Shown here: positions 25,601 through 36,274 of the stretch, piece by piece
Layout of the letters: each line of letters begins with the position of its first letter
Numbering within the stretch: the stretch's first letter is position 1
NCBI GenBank assembly: GCA_029964075.1
Contig: CM057150.1
Coordinates: 1,488,001-1,552,000 of the forward strand
DNA length: 64,000 bases
Reading direction: 5' to 3'
From: Patiria pectinifera
Lineage: Eukaryota; Echinodermata; Asteroidea; Valvatida; Asterinidae
The notes under the pieces: generated by a model
The model's database searches: none
Told to the model about the DNA's origin: nothing
What the model saw: only the letters and a program-made list of their open reading frames with translations
Made by a program: the position numbers and the translations under genes

Positions 25601-28600
25601 CTAATATAGGAAGCTTAATGACATTATCACAATTTGTTTTTAACTCTGGAACAGGTATATATTTTGCCTGTTTTTCAGGACTATTTTAAACAGAATATGT
25701 AAACGCTAGGTCCTTTGTTTGTTTGTCATCTGTGCCATAGTCACACCGTTGCCACCGGAAGATGTGTCGGTCGGTCAGGGTACAGTCACAGCGACATCTG
25801 TCACAATAACATGGCGCACTGGCATCGATGTCGGCGAACCTCAGTGGTTTTATGTCAACATCCGGGAAGTTGACACAACGACAGGGTTTGATCCCAGCAC
25901 TCGGGTGAGGATCGCCGATGGCGTCGTGATGCACGTGATTGATGGTTTGAGTCCGTACACCAAGTATGAGATCGAGGTTTATGCTGAGAATGCTAACGAC
26001 GTGAGCCCAAACGTCAGAAGGACTGTGACAACTCTACGTAAGTTCAGCCTTTTGTTTCTCTCACACCATATTCATTGTTGATTTAACAAACTAACTTAGC
26101 AAATGTACAATTACAGCTACAGCAATTTCACAGTGTAGTTCATGATCAGTCTCTTTTCTTGGATATATAGGTTTCGTTATGCTTTCTAAGTCCGGTATTG
26201 AATACAGTTTTTTTCTTTTTTGTTCAATTTGCACACAGCTGATACGCCAGAAAAGTTAGGTGAGTGATTTAGCCTATTTGTTTCTTGCTTTGTTTGTTCA
26301 AACAAGACTTGTTGCTGACATATCAATCAATCTGTTCAAACAATTTTAATTATTTCTGTTTACGTCGGATTTGCATAAAACGATAACAAAAACTTGGTAG
26401 AAATAGGCAAATCGATCAAATACATCCCTGTCAGCAAACACCTTTTTTTTCTTTTTTATATATTTTGTTCCGTTCAGAATTATTTCCGGGGTCTGTATTT
26501 GTATTTGTTTTTAGATATCTCTGTGACCACAAATCAAGAGACTGGAATCATCTCAGTTGATGGCATTCCTCAAGATGGCGACACCTCGTCGTGTTTGCGG
26601 CTTGAAGCACGTCTTACCAATCAAGATGATTGGTTTGACTATGGCGAGTGTCTTGAGTCAAACACAGACTTGGCTCTACGCGAGGCTCGGTCTAGATACT
26701 GCTATGGAGACTTGTGTAGTCAGGCGACTCCCGCAATAACAGGTCAGTCAAACCGGTTTGAGATCAGTCAAACCGGTCTAGATACTGCTATGGAGACTTG
26801 TGTAGTCAGGCGACTTCTGCAATAACAGGTCAGTCGAACCGGTTTGAGATCAGTCAAACCGGTCTAGATACTGCTATGGAGACTTGTGTAGTCAGGCGAC
26901 TACCGCAAAAACAGGTCAGTCAAACAGGTTTGAGATCAGTCAAACCGGTCTAGATACTGCTATGGACACTTGTGTAGTCAGGCGACTACCGCAAAAACAG
27001 GTCAGTCAAACCGGTTTGAGATCAGTCAAACCGGTCTAGATACTGCTATGGGGACTTGTGTAGTCAAGCGACTACTGCAATAACAGGTCAGTCAAACCGG
27101 TTTGAGATCAGTCAAACCGGTCTAGATACTGCTATGGAGACTTGTGTAGTCAGGCGACTACTGAAATAACAGGTCAGTCAAACCGGTTTGAGATCAGTCA
27201 AACCGGTCTAGATACTGCTATGGAGACTTGTGTAGTGAGGCGACTTCTGCAATAACAGGTCAGTCAAACCGGTTTGAGATCAGTCAAACCGGTCTAGATA
27301 CTGCTATGGAGACTTGTGTAGTCAGGCGACTACCGCAATAACAGGTCAGTCAAACCAGTTTGAGTTCAGTCAAACCGGTCTAGATACTGCTATGGAGACT
27401 TGTGCAGTCAGGCAACTACTGCAATAACAGGTCAGTCAAACCAGTTTGAGATCAGTCAAACCGGTCTAGATACTGCTATGGAGACTTGTGTAGTCAGGCG
27501 ACTACTGCAATAACTGGTCAGTCAAACCGGTTTGATGTCATTGTTATTGTTTGCTGGTCGCAGAGAGGGCAGCCTATAGTCTTTGCACGTGTCTGATGGA
27601 ATGACTCACTGACCGACCCACTAACTGACTGATTTGGGCTGATATTGGCGAAGATAGTCAGGTAGTAATATCATGTAGGATGAAGCCTTGATCGGCTAAA
27701 TCTAGCCTAACATAGTAGACCAGATGTATGAAGAGACTCCTAGTGAGTCGCAGTTGTGAATCAATTGAAACGAACTTTGGCCGCTATGGATCATCTTTAG
27801 TGTGGACGTCAAGCAGATGACTTTACTAGACTTGAATGGCAAAACACAATGCGCAAAGCGTTAATTTTCGGTCCAAAATCGATTGGAAGTCACCTGACTC
27901 TACCTTCCCTAAAACACACTTCATGTCTCCATGAAGATAAACAGTAATAAACAAGTAAACATTTCAATTAATTGATATTTTTTTATTTTAATTAATTTTT
28001 TTGGGTCTTTTTACTGGTTTTTAGGTAAGAGATGAGGTAAATTACCAGTCAGACAAAAAATTCCACAATGACAAATAACACTGAATTTCACTATTTTTCC
28101 CCTATTTTTGTTTGCACTTTTTTGTGCTCACATAGTTGCAGGACAGTCGAGTAATGCAGGATTAATCGCTGGCATTGCGATTCTGGCCATCATTGTATTA
28201 ATCAGCATTGCACTGAATGCTGTGGTAATCATGTACGTCAAAAGAAGAGGACCACAACCAGGTAATTAAATTGGAGGTTTTCTTATCCTCGGTTTCGTCA
28301 CCGACTTTGGAACATTTTAAATCCTTGAAGGACTCCGGCACAAGACAGTTGTTGTTCTGTCACAGAAACATCAGAGACCAAAGTTGAAAATGTCATCCCA
28401 GTTCAGAGTATCCTTATTCCTGTAGCTGTTTCATTCAGTCTTATGACAATCACTAACAAGCTAGTTTTCATGCGGTTCTATACAAAGCAGGTATGATTGG
28501 CATTCCTTTATATAAGCCACAATTTTTTTGTTACAATTTCGAAGTGAAATTAAATTTTTGGTTTTCTTTATTGCAGAAACCAAGAAACGTATTTCAATAC

Positions 28601-31600
28601 CGTAAGTATAGTCACACTTGTACACAATGTGTAAGCAAAATGTAGCAATATCATGAAAGATTCTAATATTGGCTTTAAATTAATATGGAATCATTATCAA
28701 CCTATTTCCCCAGGAAATTCAAGCCAGAAAACAAACGAGGGGTCATCAACGAAGCAGTGGAGTACCAAGACTTGGGTAAGATGCTGAACAGGTCATGTTT
28801 GGACTAGTGTTTTTCCACAATTTGTGAATAGAAAAAAAGAAGGGAAACATTTTTGTTTTTAAACTGTCGCTATATTGCTTAACACTATGCAGGTGTGAAC
28901 GACTCGAATAGCTGTTATGTTTCCCATTACTCTCAATGAAACCAAAACACAAACGAGCTGAACATTTGATCCCCAAAGTTTGTGGTAATGGGTCTCTCCT
29001 GGTCCTATTCATGGCACTTTCTTTCTTCATTGCAATCTTTCTGCAGACGTTCCCCTACAAATCCTGTCCGTAGGCGGCAGCTCCAACCCAGCTGCGTCGA
29101 CTTACGCCAGCATTTCTGAAACTCTCGCGGAGTTCTCGCGAGAAAAGCTGACGATCGTTCGTGAACTTGGACAAGGCGCCTTCGGGAAGGTTTTACTTGG
29201 GAATGCAAACGGTATCATCCAGCAGGGAACTGTAACGCAAGTGGCTGTCAAAACTCTAAGAGGTAATTGACTACATCGACTAAAAATAAAATACAATACA
29301 AAGAAAAGTTTGTTAATTACTTTTGAATTAACAACATTGCTAAATAGCTAAATACTTCTTTGTTTTGATATGATGAGTCATCATTGTTATTCCACGTATT
29401 TGAATTTTCTAATTGAGGGGTTAACACCAAGTAAGGCTACATAATTTCTGACATATACTGTTCTTTAAGATGCATTATTCAAAATTTCTTCTGACGGCTA
29501 TTTCATGAACAGACGACGCAGATATCACGGAGAGAGGCGATCTGCTCCGGGAATTGGACTTCATGAAAAAGCTTCCGAGTCACTCTAATGTCGTCAAACT
29601 CCTCGGATTCTGCATTGACAGAGGTAGATCATTAACACTTGTATTAAATTTAAAGACCCTTTTTTTACCGTCTTTTCATTAGAAATCACGATTGCAGGCT
29701 TCAAAATATTACCTTAAACCAAAACTTAAATATAGGGGGCTTTCTTGACAACTGATTCAGGGAAAGTACAATTTGCTTCGTTAAAAACGCACTAGCCACA
29801 GAAAAGGACACAATTAGCATGCTATTCAGTTATTTGGCAGTACATCCGTACAAACAGTGAACATGATTTCACGAGACATTCATGCTCCATGATTGTTAAC
29901 GTAAGGAACATTGTGAGTATTCTGTAAGAGATTTTCAGTTCTCAAAAGTTTTTAACGGTTCTGCTTTTATCAGATCCAATTTATATCATCATGGAGTTCA
30001 TGTCCAAAGGTCAACTCAAGGAACTCTTGACGAGTAGTCGAGGCAAAGGCAAGTTGCAGGTGTATAGCAACCTGCACGGTAGAAGCAAATCTCTGACGTC
30101 TAGGGACCTCATCAAGTTCGCTACAGACGTTGCTGATGGAATGGCATTCCTAGCTTCACATCAGGTTAGTAGCTAATATCTATGTACTATATCTACATCA
30201 GTTTGCGACTGCTGTCTGGATTCACGTAGCCTTCCAGGCTTATCATTATGCATTAAATTCGAAATCAGAAGTAATTCACAAGTAAAGTCACAAGTGACAG
30301 GGGATGGACACTGACAAGGAATATCATAGCCAAATCTTCACTTGAGTAACTTATGATTTGACTCGGGACTGAACGACTTGCGTCAACTTGCGCCTGACTT
30401 GCGATGTACTTGTGATGAATTGTGATGAGTTAACTGCGACTCTAACAAATGCAATAAGTGATAAACTGAAAACTAAATTTAACTAGGCAAGGACAAATCC
30501 AGGGGGGGGGGGGTTCAGCAGCAAAAAAATGTGAAATGTTTACACATTTTCAATGAGGGCGCTGTTCAAATCCGAAGATTAGTTACACTATATTACACAG
30601 TAGTGTACAAATACCCCCTAACACAGGCGCGGATCCAGGGGTGGGCCGTGGGGGCACGTGCCCCCCGTCAAATTAAGTCCACAAAAAAATAAAATGAATA
30701 AAACAGGGGGGGGGGGGGGGGAGGGGGGGGTGAGAGAATTTTCTAACAAAAATACTGGCGCTGATATTAAACATCAGCGGCCTGCAAACATTGTGTACTG
30801 GCCGTATGACACAGGGAACTCGAGAAGCTTCGAAATAAACCGCGATCCCGGCCACCGTACGTACTCCATACGTAACCCTGCATAGTATATCGGTTTATGA
30901 AATGCGATTCATATGAGCATGCGTACCGGTACGAAAAACACGCACGTTGAGCGCGACATACACGTTGTACGCTGCTCTTTGTACCACACTATTGGTCAAG
31001 GGTACGGTTTTCGTACGAACACTTTGCCAGCATTTCTTCGGCGCTTTAAGGAGTCCAAAACATGTCCGTTTCCGTAGAAAATTTCCATTGAAAATCTTAT
31101 CTTATTGATAAACTGAAAATTTGAACTTGATACAAAACATTAGAAAGCCTGATCATGCAAAAGTTTACAAACTAAGTCTATACTAACTAAGTCTTCCGTT
31201 TCAAAAATAAAATGCACGAAAACAATTATGCAGACGAAAATGGTTATCAAGTGAAAAACAGAAGAAACTTAAAAGGCTTGTTAAAGCATGAGTATATATT
31301 AAGCCAATGAAAAAAATCCTTATTTAACTTAAAACATTTTGCTCAAATAACTCAGGGAAAGAGGGGCCAGGAATCGCCTCAGATTGCACCACAGAGCATC
31401 TAATTATCAAAAAAAATTCACGGGGCCCCTTAAACGGGCCCCGGACCCCACGCCGAAAGACATTCGTGCTCCGCATTATTAGTCCTCGGGGCAGATCTCC
31501 CTAGCCCTACGCATCCTTAAAACAGTTTACAAACTAAGCCTATCCAATTCCTTTTCAAAAATAAAATGCAAGAAGCTGCTTATGCAGTCGAAAATACTTG

Positions 31601-34600
31601 GTTATCAAGTGAAGAACAGAAGAAACTTAACTAGGCTTGTATTAAGAAATACATGAGTACAATTTTAAACTAATGAACAAAAAATTAAAAAAACACATGG
31701 TGTTACCGCAAACCGAAGCCAATATGGAAAAAAATTCTAATAATCTTCACAACATTTTGCTGAAGTTGGGCCAGGAATCGCCTCAGATTGCACCACAAAG
31801 CATCTATAGAATCAAAATTTTCCCGGGGCCCTTCAGTGGGCCCCGAACCCCACGCCGTAAGACACTGACACTCTGCATTCGCATTAATCCTTGGAGCAAA
31901 TGCCCCAGCGCATCGCCCATTGCAACAGTTTTCTAAGTCAATACAATTCCTTTTTTAAATACAATGCTTGAAATTATGCAGACGAAAATACATGGTTTGC
32001 AACTTTGAAGTACACAGTAGCTTAAAATTTGTAACACCAAGGGTATATTTTAGCAAAAAAATCCTTATAAGCTTAACAACTTTTGCTCAAATAATTCAGG
32101 AGGAAAGGGGCCAGGAATCGCCTCAGCATGCACCACAGAGCATCTATGATACAAAATTTCCCGGGGCCCTTAAGCGGGCCCCGGACCCCACGCCGTAAGG
32201 GCTTCGCGCTGCGCGCTCGCTACATTAGTACTCAGAGCAAATGCTCTAAAGGTGTGCCCCCCGTCGAAAGAAATCCTGGATCCGCGCCTGTAACAAAGCT
32301 GGCTCTGTACGTATTTTGTCCACAGACAGACAATATTACCAGTCTATTTTTCATGGGTGTCGGAGCAGTGCCCTCCCAGATCCGCACCGAGTAGGTGATG
32401 ATGATCAACAATTATCTGTACTGTGCCAATCTAACTATTGTATTTAATCAATGTTATTATTTCAACTCTTTCTGGTAATGAAACAAACAATCATTCAAAG
32501 TGCAGAAACAGTGAGGGAACAATGAAAACACTTCTTGTGTTGCAAAGGTGAGAGGAAAATCCTAGGGAAAGCCACAGAATCAGTGACTTCAAACCCTATC
32601 CATATGTGGGTATGGGCGGAATTCGTACCCGTGTAACACGAAGTAGAGGAAAGCACCACACCAACTTAACTCCTCGAATGCAATGTGATGATATCCTGTC
32701 TTTTGATACACAGTGCATTCACAGAGATCTGGCGGCCCGTAATGTCCTTGTGGGTGAGAACATGATCTGTAAGGTGTCTGATTTCGGACTCGCTCGTGAC
32801 GTCAAGAATTTGAGAGTGTACCAACGGAAGTCTGAGGTATGGAACTCTGATATACCAATTTCCAGAACCTTGTTTTCTGCAAGGCTCAACGTACCATGAG
32901 TCCTCTACCATTTACATTTCATGAAATGACTTATCAAAGTGATCAAGAAGGACATGGAATTATACTTCTTAACTTTTGTTTTGAAGGACTCTACAGATGT
33001 ATCGTGAATTGCCACATCGTGATGTGCGAACACGAAGATAAAACCAAATCGAGTAACTGAACAGTAAATCGGAATCCAACATGATGTAATGACGTAAGTG
33101 TAACAAAGAAGAACTTTAACTTTGAAATTATGTTGTCTCCTTTTCAAGGCTCGGTTACCTATTCGTTGGATGGCCCTGGAATCGGTTGTTGATGACGTAT
33201 ACACAACAGAGAGTGACATATGGTCTTATGGCATACTTCTGTGGGAGATTGTTACTCTTGGTAAGTTTTAAAGTTTTTAAATATTCACGACAATCTATTA
33301 GCATTATTGCACAGAACTTTCCTTTATTATGGATGAGCAGAGTAGATAGATAGATAAATGGTTTATTTTCATTAGACTTGATGTGGCAATCAAAGATTGA
33401 ATTGGATCAAGTCAACAGATAAAAATGCTAATACAAATACATTAAATAAAATAAATTAAATTAAATTTAAAATAAACAAGTACTTTTATATTGAAAGGTC
33501 TAAAAACTTTCTTAACCCGATAGTATCCTTTACATGCCAATCTTCATTAATTAAAAATTCCATTTTACAGGTAATACCACTTTCCCTTACTTCATTTGAA
33601 TTTCATGCCCTTATATGGAACAAGAACAAGTAACACATTCGCAACCAATGTAAATAAAATATGGGGGAAAAATCCAAACTTGTAACAGCTGTTAGGAAGT
33701 TCCCTAAATAATGTCATCACTCAATATTTTCTTTGAAATTAATGTGACTTTACGTAATTGTGTATTTTTTAATGTTGATCGTTACTTATGTTTATTATCT
33801 TTATGTATGCTGGGACCCATGGCAGACTTGTGGATAACACTCAATGGGCAACCCAGTTGAAATAAGCAATAAATAAATAAATAAATAAACAAATAAATAA
33901 ATATTGAAAATCTTGATTTGTTGTTTGTTTGCTTCAGACCCTAAGCCTTTTTGTTTATTGACTATAAACGCTTCAGCTCAATAAACCCTCTCTAACCGCT
34001 TGAAACAAAATCTTAAATTTTCACAATGAGTTGCCGTTGAGAAGAAACAAATTTGGTTTAAAGTGTCTCAGATTCATCATTGGAGCATATCAAATTGAAT
34101 CAATTATCTCCGATTTTGTGATAATGTTTCGTTACAGGTGCTCGTCCTTATCCCACCATGAGCTTCAAGACAATGATAAGCGAGCTGCAGGAGGGATACC
34201 GCATGCCGAGACCAGAACATTGCCAAGATGAACTGTAAGATAAATACATGTAAAATCACTTCATTAGTTACACATTTTATATCAGTTACATAATGCAGTT
34301 GGAACTTAAGATGGTTCGTATATGCAAACACACCCCTTGATGAGATTGACAGAGTGGGTTCCTGCAAACATAGGATTTGTCTCTCGGTATAACGCCGCTA
34401 CTGGGATCCCAAGCTTGTTGGCTTAAACCCCACCCCGGTTAAAAAATGAACAGCAATATTAAGTGAACCGTGCCTTAGATGCAAAGGCTCCTGGATTTTT
34501 TTGTTTTTGTTTTTGTAAAATGGATTTCGAACTTAAACAATGTGGAACATTTTGGGCTTTATACTTAAAGATCCACAGGTTTACTGTTCAGACCTTCAAA

Positions 34601-35760
34601 AGAAAAAATGTTCAGAAGTCAACCTAAAACAATGTGCATATTACGATACCTACTTTGGAGTGGTTACGCATTCAAACATTGGACAAGGTTTGAGACAAGG
34701 TGCAACATTTTGGGCTTTTCACTTAAAGATCCACAGGTTTACTGTTCAGACCTTCAAAAGAAATATGTTCAGAAGTCAACTTGAAACAATGTGCCTAATA
34801 CGATACCTACCTAGGAGTGGTTACGCATTCAAACATTTGACAAGGTATGAGACTTTGGTAACAACTATGCCTTTTTTCATAACGTGAACCAATAGAACTA
34901 ACTTGAAAAACCAATAGGTTACATGTCTGATTTTCTTTATATATATTCACACAGCTACCAAATGATGCTGGCTTGTTGGGAGGAGGAGCCCACAGCACGA
35001 CCGTCTTTCACTGAGATCGGTCAGAAACTTGAGAAACTGCTGGAGGGAGCGCATGTAAGTAAATCTGTGATTACAAGAAGTAGCAGTACTACAAATAGCG
35101 CCTGAATGGACCACGCCACCATCACTCCATCCAGACCCTGTCTCCCTGGGTCTCCCCTCACAATATTTTGAGGAAAAACTAGTACTCTGTGAAACTTTGA
35201 CGAAACCCAATTAGTGCCTCAAGTTCCCCCTACATAATCATATGGGACCAGCTACGTCACTGGTTCCCAATATAGTAAGCCATTGAAAGCATTGAGGTTG
35301 GTGCAGGGCAGGGTGCCAGTTCGGCATAAGTGCCAGTTCGGTGCACAAGGCTTCATTGGCCTTTGTGGCCATTTGCTCCAAGGAAAGTCTGTGATTATCC
35401 AAATTAAAGATCACGCACTGATCCTAACCAATTTTACAGAAAAGAAATCGAAAAATGATTGCAACAGTAATACTTGTTATTTAATGATATTTTCGATGAA
35501 TATATTGAAATTTCACAAACTGTATATCAACAGTTTTGCTTTTTCCAGGGCAACCTACCAAATACAGTCTGACAGTGAGCCCAACTCACTTTGTTATGCA
35601 GGATTTCTTTAATGCTATGACGACGAGATGAATCTAGGTGCAAACTGTTACGTTGAATCATGGTTTTTTGCTTTCTTGCCAGGATTACATAACTCTGTCA
35701 GACTACCAAGAATTTGACTACGAAGTGACGATTCCTGATTCTCCTGATGAAAAGATCTGA
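19587..35760 (+). CDS. Gene B: receptor tyrosine kinase, 7 Ig-FN3-TM-kinase
   Basis: Type I RTK, paralogue of gene A, built from 22 exons: 19587-19653, 19956-20312, 21144-21494, 21858-22190, 22893-23195, 23818-24126, 24509-24793, 24937-25266, 25741-26037, 26239-26259, 26515-26742, 28136-28261, 28577-28601, 28714-28775, 29047-29262, 29513-29623, 29974-30164, 32714-32836, 33149-33260, 34138-34234, 34955-35054, 35683-35760. They sum to 4122 nt, a multiple of three (about 1373 residues). Order: signal peptide, seven Ig domains, FN3, Cys domain, TM, juxtamembrane, kinase, phosphotyrosine tail. Catalytic residues are present: [23 protein letters not shown]. All ectodomain exons after the signal exon are phase 1-1. 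The Ig1 exon has two apparent, compensating frame disruptions, and the Cys-domain exon end is amplified as a minisatellite. Seven Ig domains resemble VEGFR, but the FN3 and the C-terminal tail differ. I cannot name an orthologue. Confidence 0.9.
19956..20312 (+). CDS. Gene B exon: Ig domain 1 (frame disrupted)
   Basis: The exon is 357 nt, compatible with phase 1-1 overall, but the Ig signal is split between frames. [17 protein letters not shown] (strands B-C) reads in one frame. [14 protein letters not shown] (strand F) reads in another, reached after a T5 run near 20222-20228. The first codons after the acceptor also need a shift near 19970 (caattaaactg). The two shifts cancel. They may be sequencing errors, polymorphism or real damage. 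Confidence 0.65.
20958..21004. mobile_element. 47-bp palindromic insertion with 9-bp TSD
   Basis: The sequence is almost a perfect inverted repeat (TAGACCCGTGAACG at each end), flanked by aaggaacat on both sides (20949-20957, 21005-21013). Too small to code; looks like the remnant of a TIR transposon. In a gene B intron. Confidence 0.8.
21144..21494 (+). CDS. Gene B exon: Ig domain 2
   Basis: 351 nt, phase 1-1. Starts [11 protein letters not shown]; strand [10 protein letters not shown], Trp in NFTWTLP, strand [10 protein letters not shown]. Potential N-glycosylation at NFT. Donor AGAG|gtaaag. Confidence 0.88.
21858..22190 (+). CDS. Gene B exon: Ig domain 3
   Basis: 333 nt, phase 1-1. Starts [20 protein letters not shown] and TIQWLVDD mark strands B and C, and [11 protein letters not shown] is strand F. 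Confidence 0.9.
22893..23195 (+). CDS. Gene B exon: Ig domain 4
   Basis: 303 nt, phase 1-1. [20 protein letters not shown] and [12 protein letters not shown] give the Cys-Trp-Cys Ig core. Donor ACAAT|gtaagt. Confidence 0.9.
23818..24126 (+). CDS. Gene B exon: Ig domain 5 (GC donor)
   Basis: 309 nt, phase 1-1. [17 protein letters not shown] and YKCCVLTTS form the Ig core, with four extra cysteines ([11 protein letters not shown]) near the end that could make a second disulfide. The only donor that fits phase and length is GAAT|gcaagt, a GC-AG intron start; sister exons use T|gtaag at the same place. Confidence 0.82.
24509..24793 (+). CDS. Gene B exon: Ig domain 6
   Basis: 285 nt, phase 1-1. 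Short I-set-like Ig: [33 protein letters not shown]-glycosylation sequon in SNLT. Donor CACT|gtaaga. Confidence 0.92.
24937..25266 (+). CDS. Gene B exon: Ig domain 7
   Basis: 330 nt, phase 1-1, the direct counterpart of gene A 16781-17110. [34 protein letters not shown]: both disulfide cysteines are present, unlike gene A. Confidence 0.93.
25399..25463. repeat. Hairpin, 18-bp perfect arms
   Basis: gtgacaaatggaatgttc (25399-25416) and its exact complement (25446-25463), loop tied by ccactcggctttgtgg. In a gene B intron. Confidence 0.85.
25741..26037 (+). CDS. Gene B exon: fibronectin type III domain
   Basis: 297 nt, phase 1-1. [10 protein letters not shown] and [18 protein letters not shown] are the FN3 landmarks. 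Matches gene A 16018-16320. Confidence 0.92.
26239..26259 (+). CDS. Gene B microexon (21 nt)
   Basis: Phase 1-1 linker (DTPEKL) with acceptor gcacacag and donor gtgagt. It matches the 15-nt microexon of gene A in position and phase. Confidence 0.6.
   Translation: MIRQKS
26515..26742 (+). CDS. Gene B exon: Cys-containing membrane-proximal domain
   Basis: 228 nt, phase 1-1, paralogous to gene A 14944-15207 but shorter: the stretch before [13 protein letters not shown] lacks about a dozen residues, including the Arg-rich segment. The donor ACAG|gtcagt lies in the first unit of an 86-bp tandem array that repeats the exon's last 52 nt together with this donor. Confidence 0.85.
26691..27537 (+). 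repeat. 86-bp minisatellite spanning an exon end and its splice donor
   Basis: Ten tandem copies begin at 26691 and every 86 bp to 27465 (the tctagatactgctatgg landmark). Each unit is 52 bp of coding exon end ([13 protein letters not shown]), the donor and about 34 bp of intron. Copies 1-9 keep an acag|gtcagt-type donor; the tenth reads aactg|gtcagt. Divergence is only a few substitutions per unit. 86 is not divisible by three, and reading on from the exon meets a stop at 26823-26825. Confidence 0.95.
28136..28261 (+). CDS. Gene B exon: transmembrane segment
   Basis: 126 nt, phase 1-1. The helix [19 protein letters not shown] continues into AVVIMYV and is followed by the basic stop-transfer KRRG. 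Acceptor gctcacatag, donor gtaatt. Confidence 0.92.
28577..28601 (+). CDS. Gene B juxtamembrane exon (25 nt)
   Basis: Phase 1 in, phase 2 out, coding TKKRISI. Acceptor tttattgcag, donor gtaagt. Same phases as gene A 13454-13481. Confidence 0.7.
28714..28775 (+). CDS. Gene B juxtamembrane exon (62 nt)
   Basis: 62 nt, phase 2 to 1, same as gene A 13164-13225. Encodes [20 protein letters not shown]. The EYQDL tyrosine is a candidate juxtamembrane phosphosite. Confidence 0.8.
29047..29262 (+). CDS. Gene B exon: kinase N-lobe
   Basis: 216 nt, phase 1-1. [13 protein letters not shown] lies before the kinase, then [14 protein letters not shown] (glycine loop) and QVAVKTL (ATP lysine). Confidence 0.94.
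29513..29623 (+). CDS. Gene B exon: kinase helix C
   Basis: 111 nt, phase 1-1. [20 protein letters not shown] with the helix-C Glu; equal in length to gene A. Confidence 0.94.
29974..30164 (+). CDS. Gene B exon: kinase hinge and insert
   Basis: 191 nt, phase 1 to 0. [17 protein letters not shown] hinge, insert with [13 protein letters not shown], then [13 protein letters not shown]. Confidence 0.94.
30624..32290. mobile_element. 1.67-kb TIR element with internal repeats
   Basis: TIRs CAGGCGCGGATCCAGG and CCTGGATCCGCGCCTG, flanked by TAACA on both sides (30619-30623, 32291-32295). Inside are three diverged direct repeats containing gggccaggaatcgcctcag (about 31369, 31769, 32109). No transposase frame seen. 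Inserted in the gene B intron between kinase exons. Confidence 0.82.
32535..32668 (-). mobile_element. tRNA-derived SINE, family 1, partial
   Basis: Reverse-complement match to the 8430-8700 element (gaggaaaatcctagggaaagcc; gcggaattcgtaccc as decayed B box). Lies just upstream of gene B's catalytic-loop exon. Confidence 0.65.
32714..32836 (+). CDS. Gene B exon: catalytic loop and DFG
   Basis: 123 nt, phase 0-0. [16 protein letters not shown] and [12 protein letters not shown]. One activation-loop Tyr (RVYQRKSE). The exon lies only 48 bp after a SINE and 2.5 kb after the preceding exon, in an intron enlarged by transposons. Confidence 0.96.
33149..33260 (+). CDS. Gene B exon: activation segment end and helix F
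   Basis: 112 nt. [16 protein letters not shown] then [17 protein letters not shown]. Acceptor tccttttcaag, donor gtaagt. Confidence 0.95.
33720..33905 (+). mobile_element. LINE-like 3' tail, copy 1
   Basis: Shares tttatgtatgctgg and gcaacccagttgaaataa with 37152-37290 and ends in an (AATA)n tract, as non-LTR retrotransposon 3' ends do. No RT sequence present. Confidence 0.55.
34138..34234 (+). CDS. Gene B exon: kinase C-lobe
   Basis: 97 nt. [20 protein letters not shown] and [10 protein letters not shown]. Equal in length and phase to gene A 6048-6144. Confidence 0.95.
34548..34852 (+). repeat. Tandem duplication of about 155 bp
   Basis: Two copies beginning aacattttgggctt (34547 and 34703), including aaagatccacaggtttactg in both. 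In the gene B intron before the last kinase exon. Confidence 0.88.
34955..35054 (+). CDS. Gene B exon: kinase C-lobe end
   Basis: 100 nt. [18 protein letters not shown] carries the CW-x(6)-RP motif. Donor GCAT|gtaagt. Reading past it gives a stop at 35102-35104, so intron retention would still leave the kinase fold complete. Confidence 0.94.
35683..35760 (+). CDS. Gene B terminal exon: phosphotyrosine tail
   Basis: 78 nt including [14 protein letters not shown] and DYEVTIPD give three tyrosines in acidic context. Position, length and motifs match gene A's last exon, which confirms both. Confidence 0.92.
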   Translation, partial: DYITLSDYQEFDYEVTIPDSPDEKI

Positions 35761-36274
35761 AACACTGAAGATCATACTTTACAGAGAAAGACAGTTGTTA
35801 CAGCTAGAACAGATGATAGACAATCTGAGCACGCTTACAATTCTATCACGAAGGCCCCCTTCACTGGCAACAGCATTGTGGTAGCAATTCAGATAATCTG
35901 GCACAGGGCAGTTCAATGACATGCACAATGGTTTTTCCATTGTTGAAGGGGATTTCGTGAGTGTACAGTGATGACGTGCGTGAATTTGTCTACAACAAAC
36001 TTGTAACCGTTTCTTACATATACATTGTACACATGCTGTGGGCACAAGTGCATGTATTATGATTCCCGCTGCAGTTTCTCTTGTACAAAGTGTACTCTCT
36101 GGTTGTAATACTGGCCCGACACAATCAAATGGCAAAATCTTGGCGAGTTTGTCTTCCCGTACCAGGACTCGGCTAATGGTTTTTACCATCCTGAATACGC
36201 CAACGTGGTAGGAGGGTGCGCTATTAAGGAAAATAGGTTGTAAAGGCTCTGGAAGAAACAAAGTGCGGTGCTCC
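35761..36274 (+). other. Gene B 3' flank / probable 3' UTR
   Basis: No coding frame of interest. No AATAAA before the MITE at 36275, so the transcript end is unclear. Confidence 0.4.

Noticed and set aside
26557..26739. Second-frame open stretch over the gene B Cys-domain exon
   Set aside because: A shadow of the real exon frame, kept open by the repeat unit.
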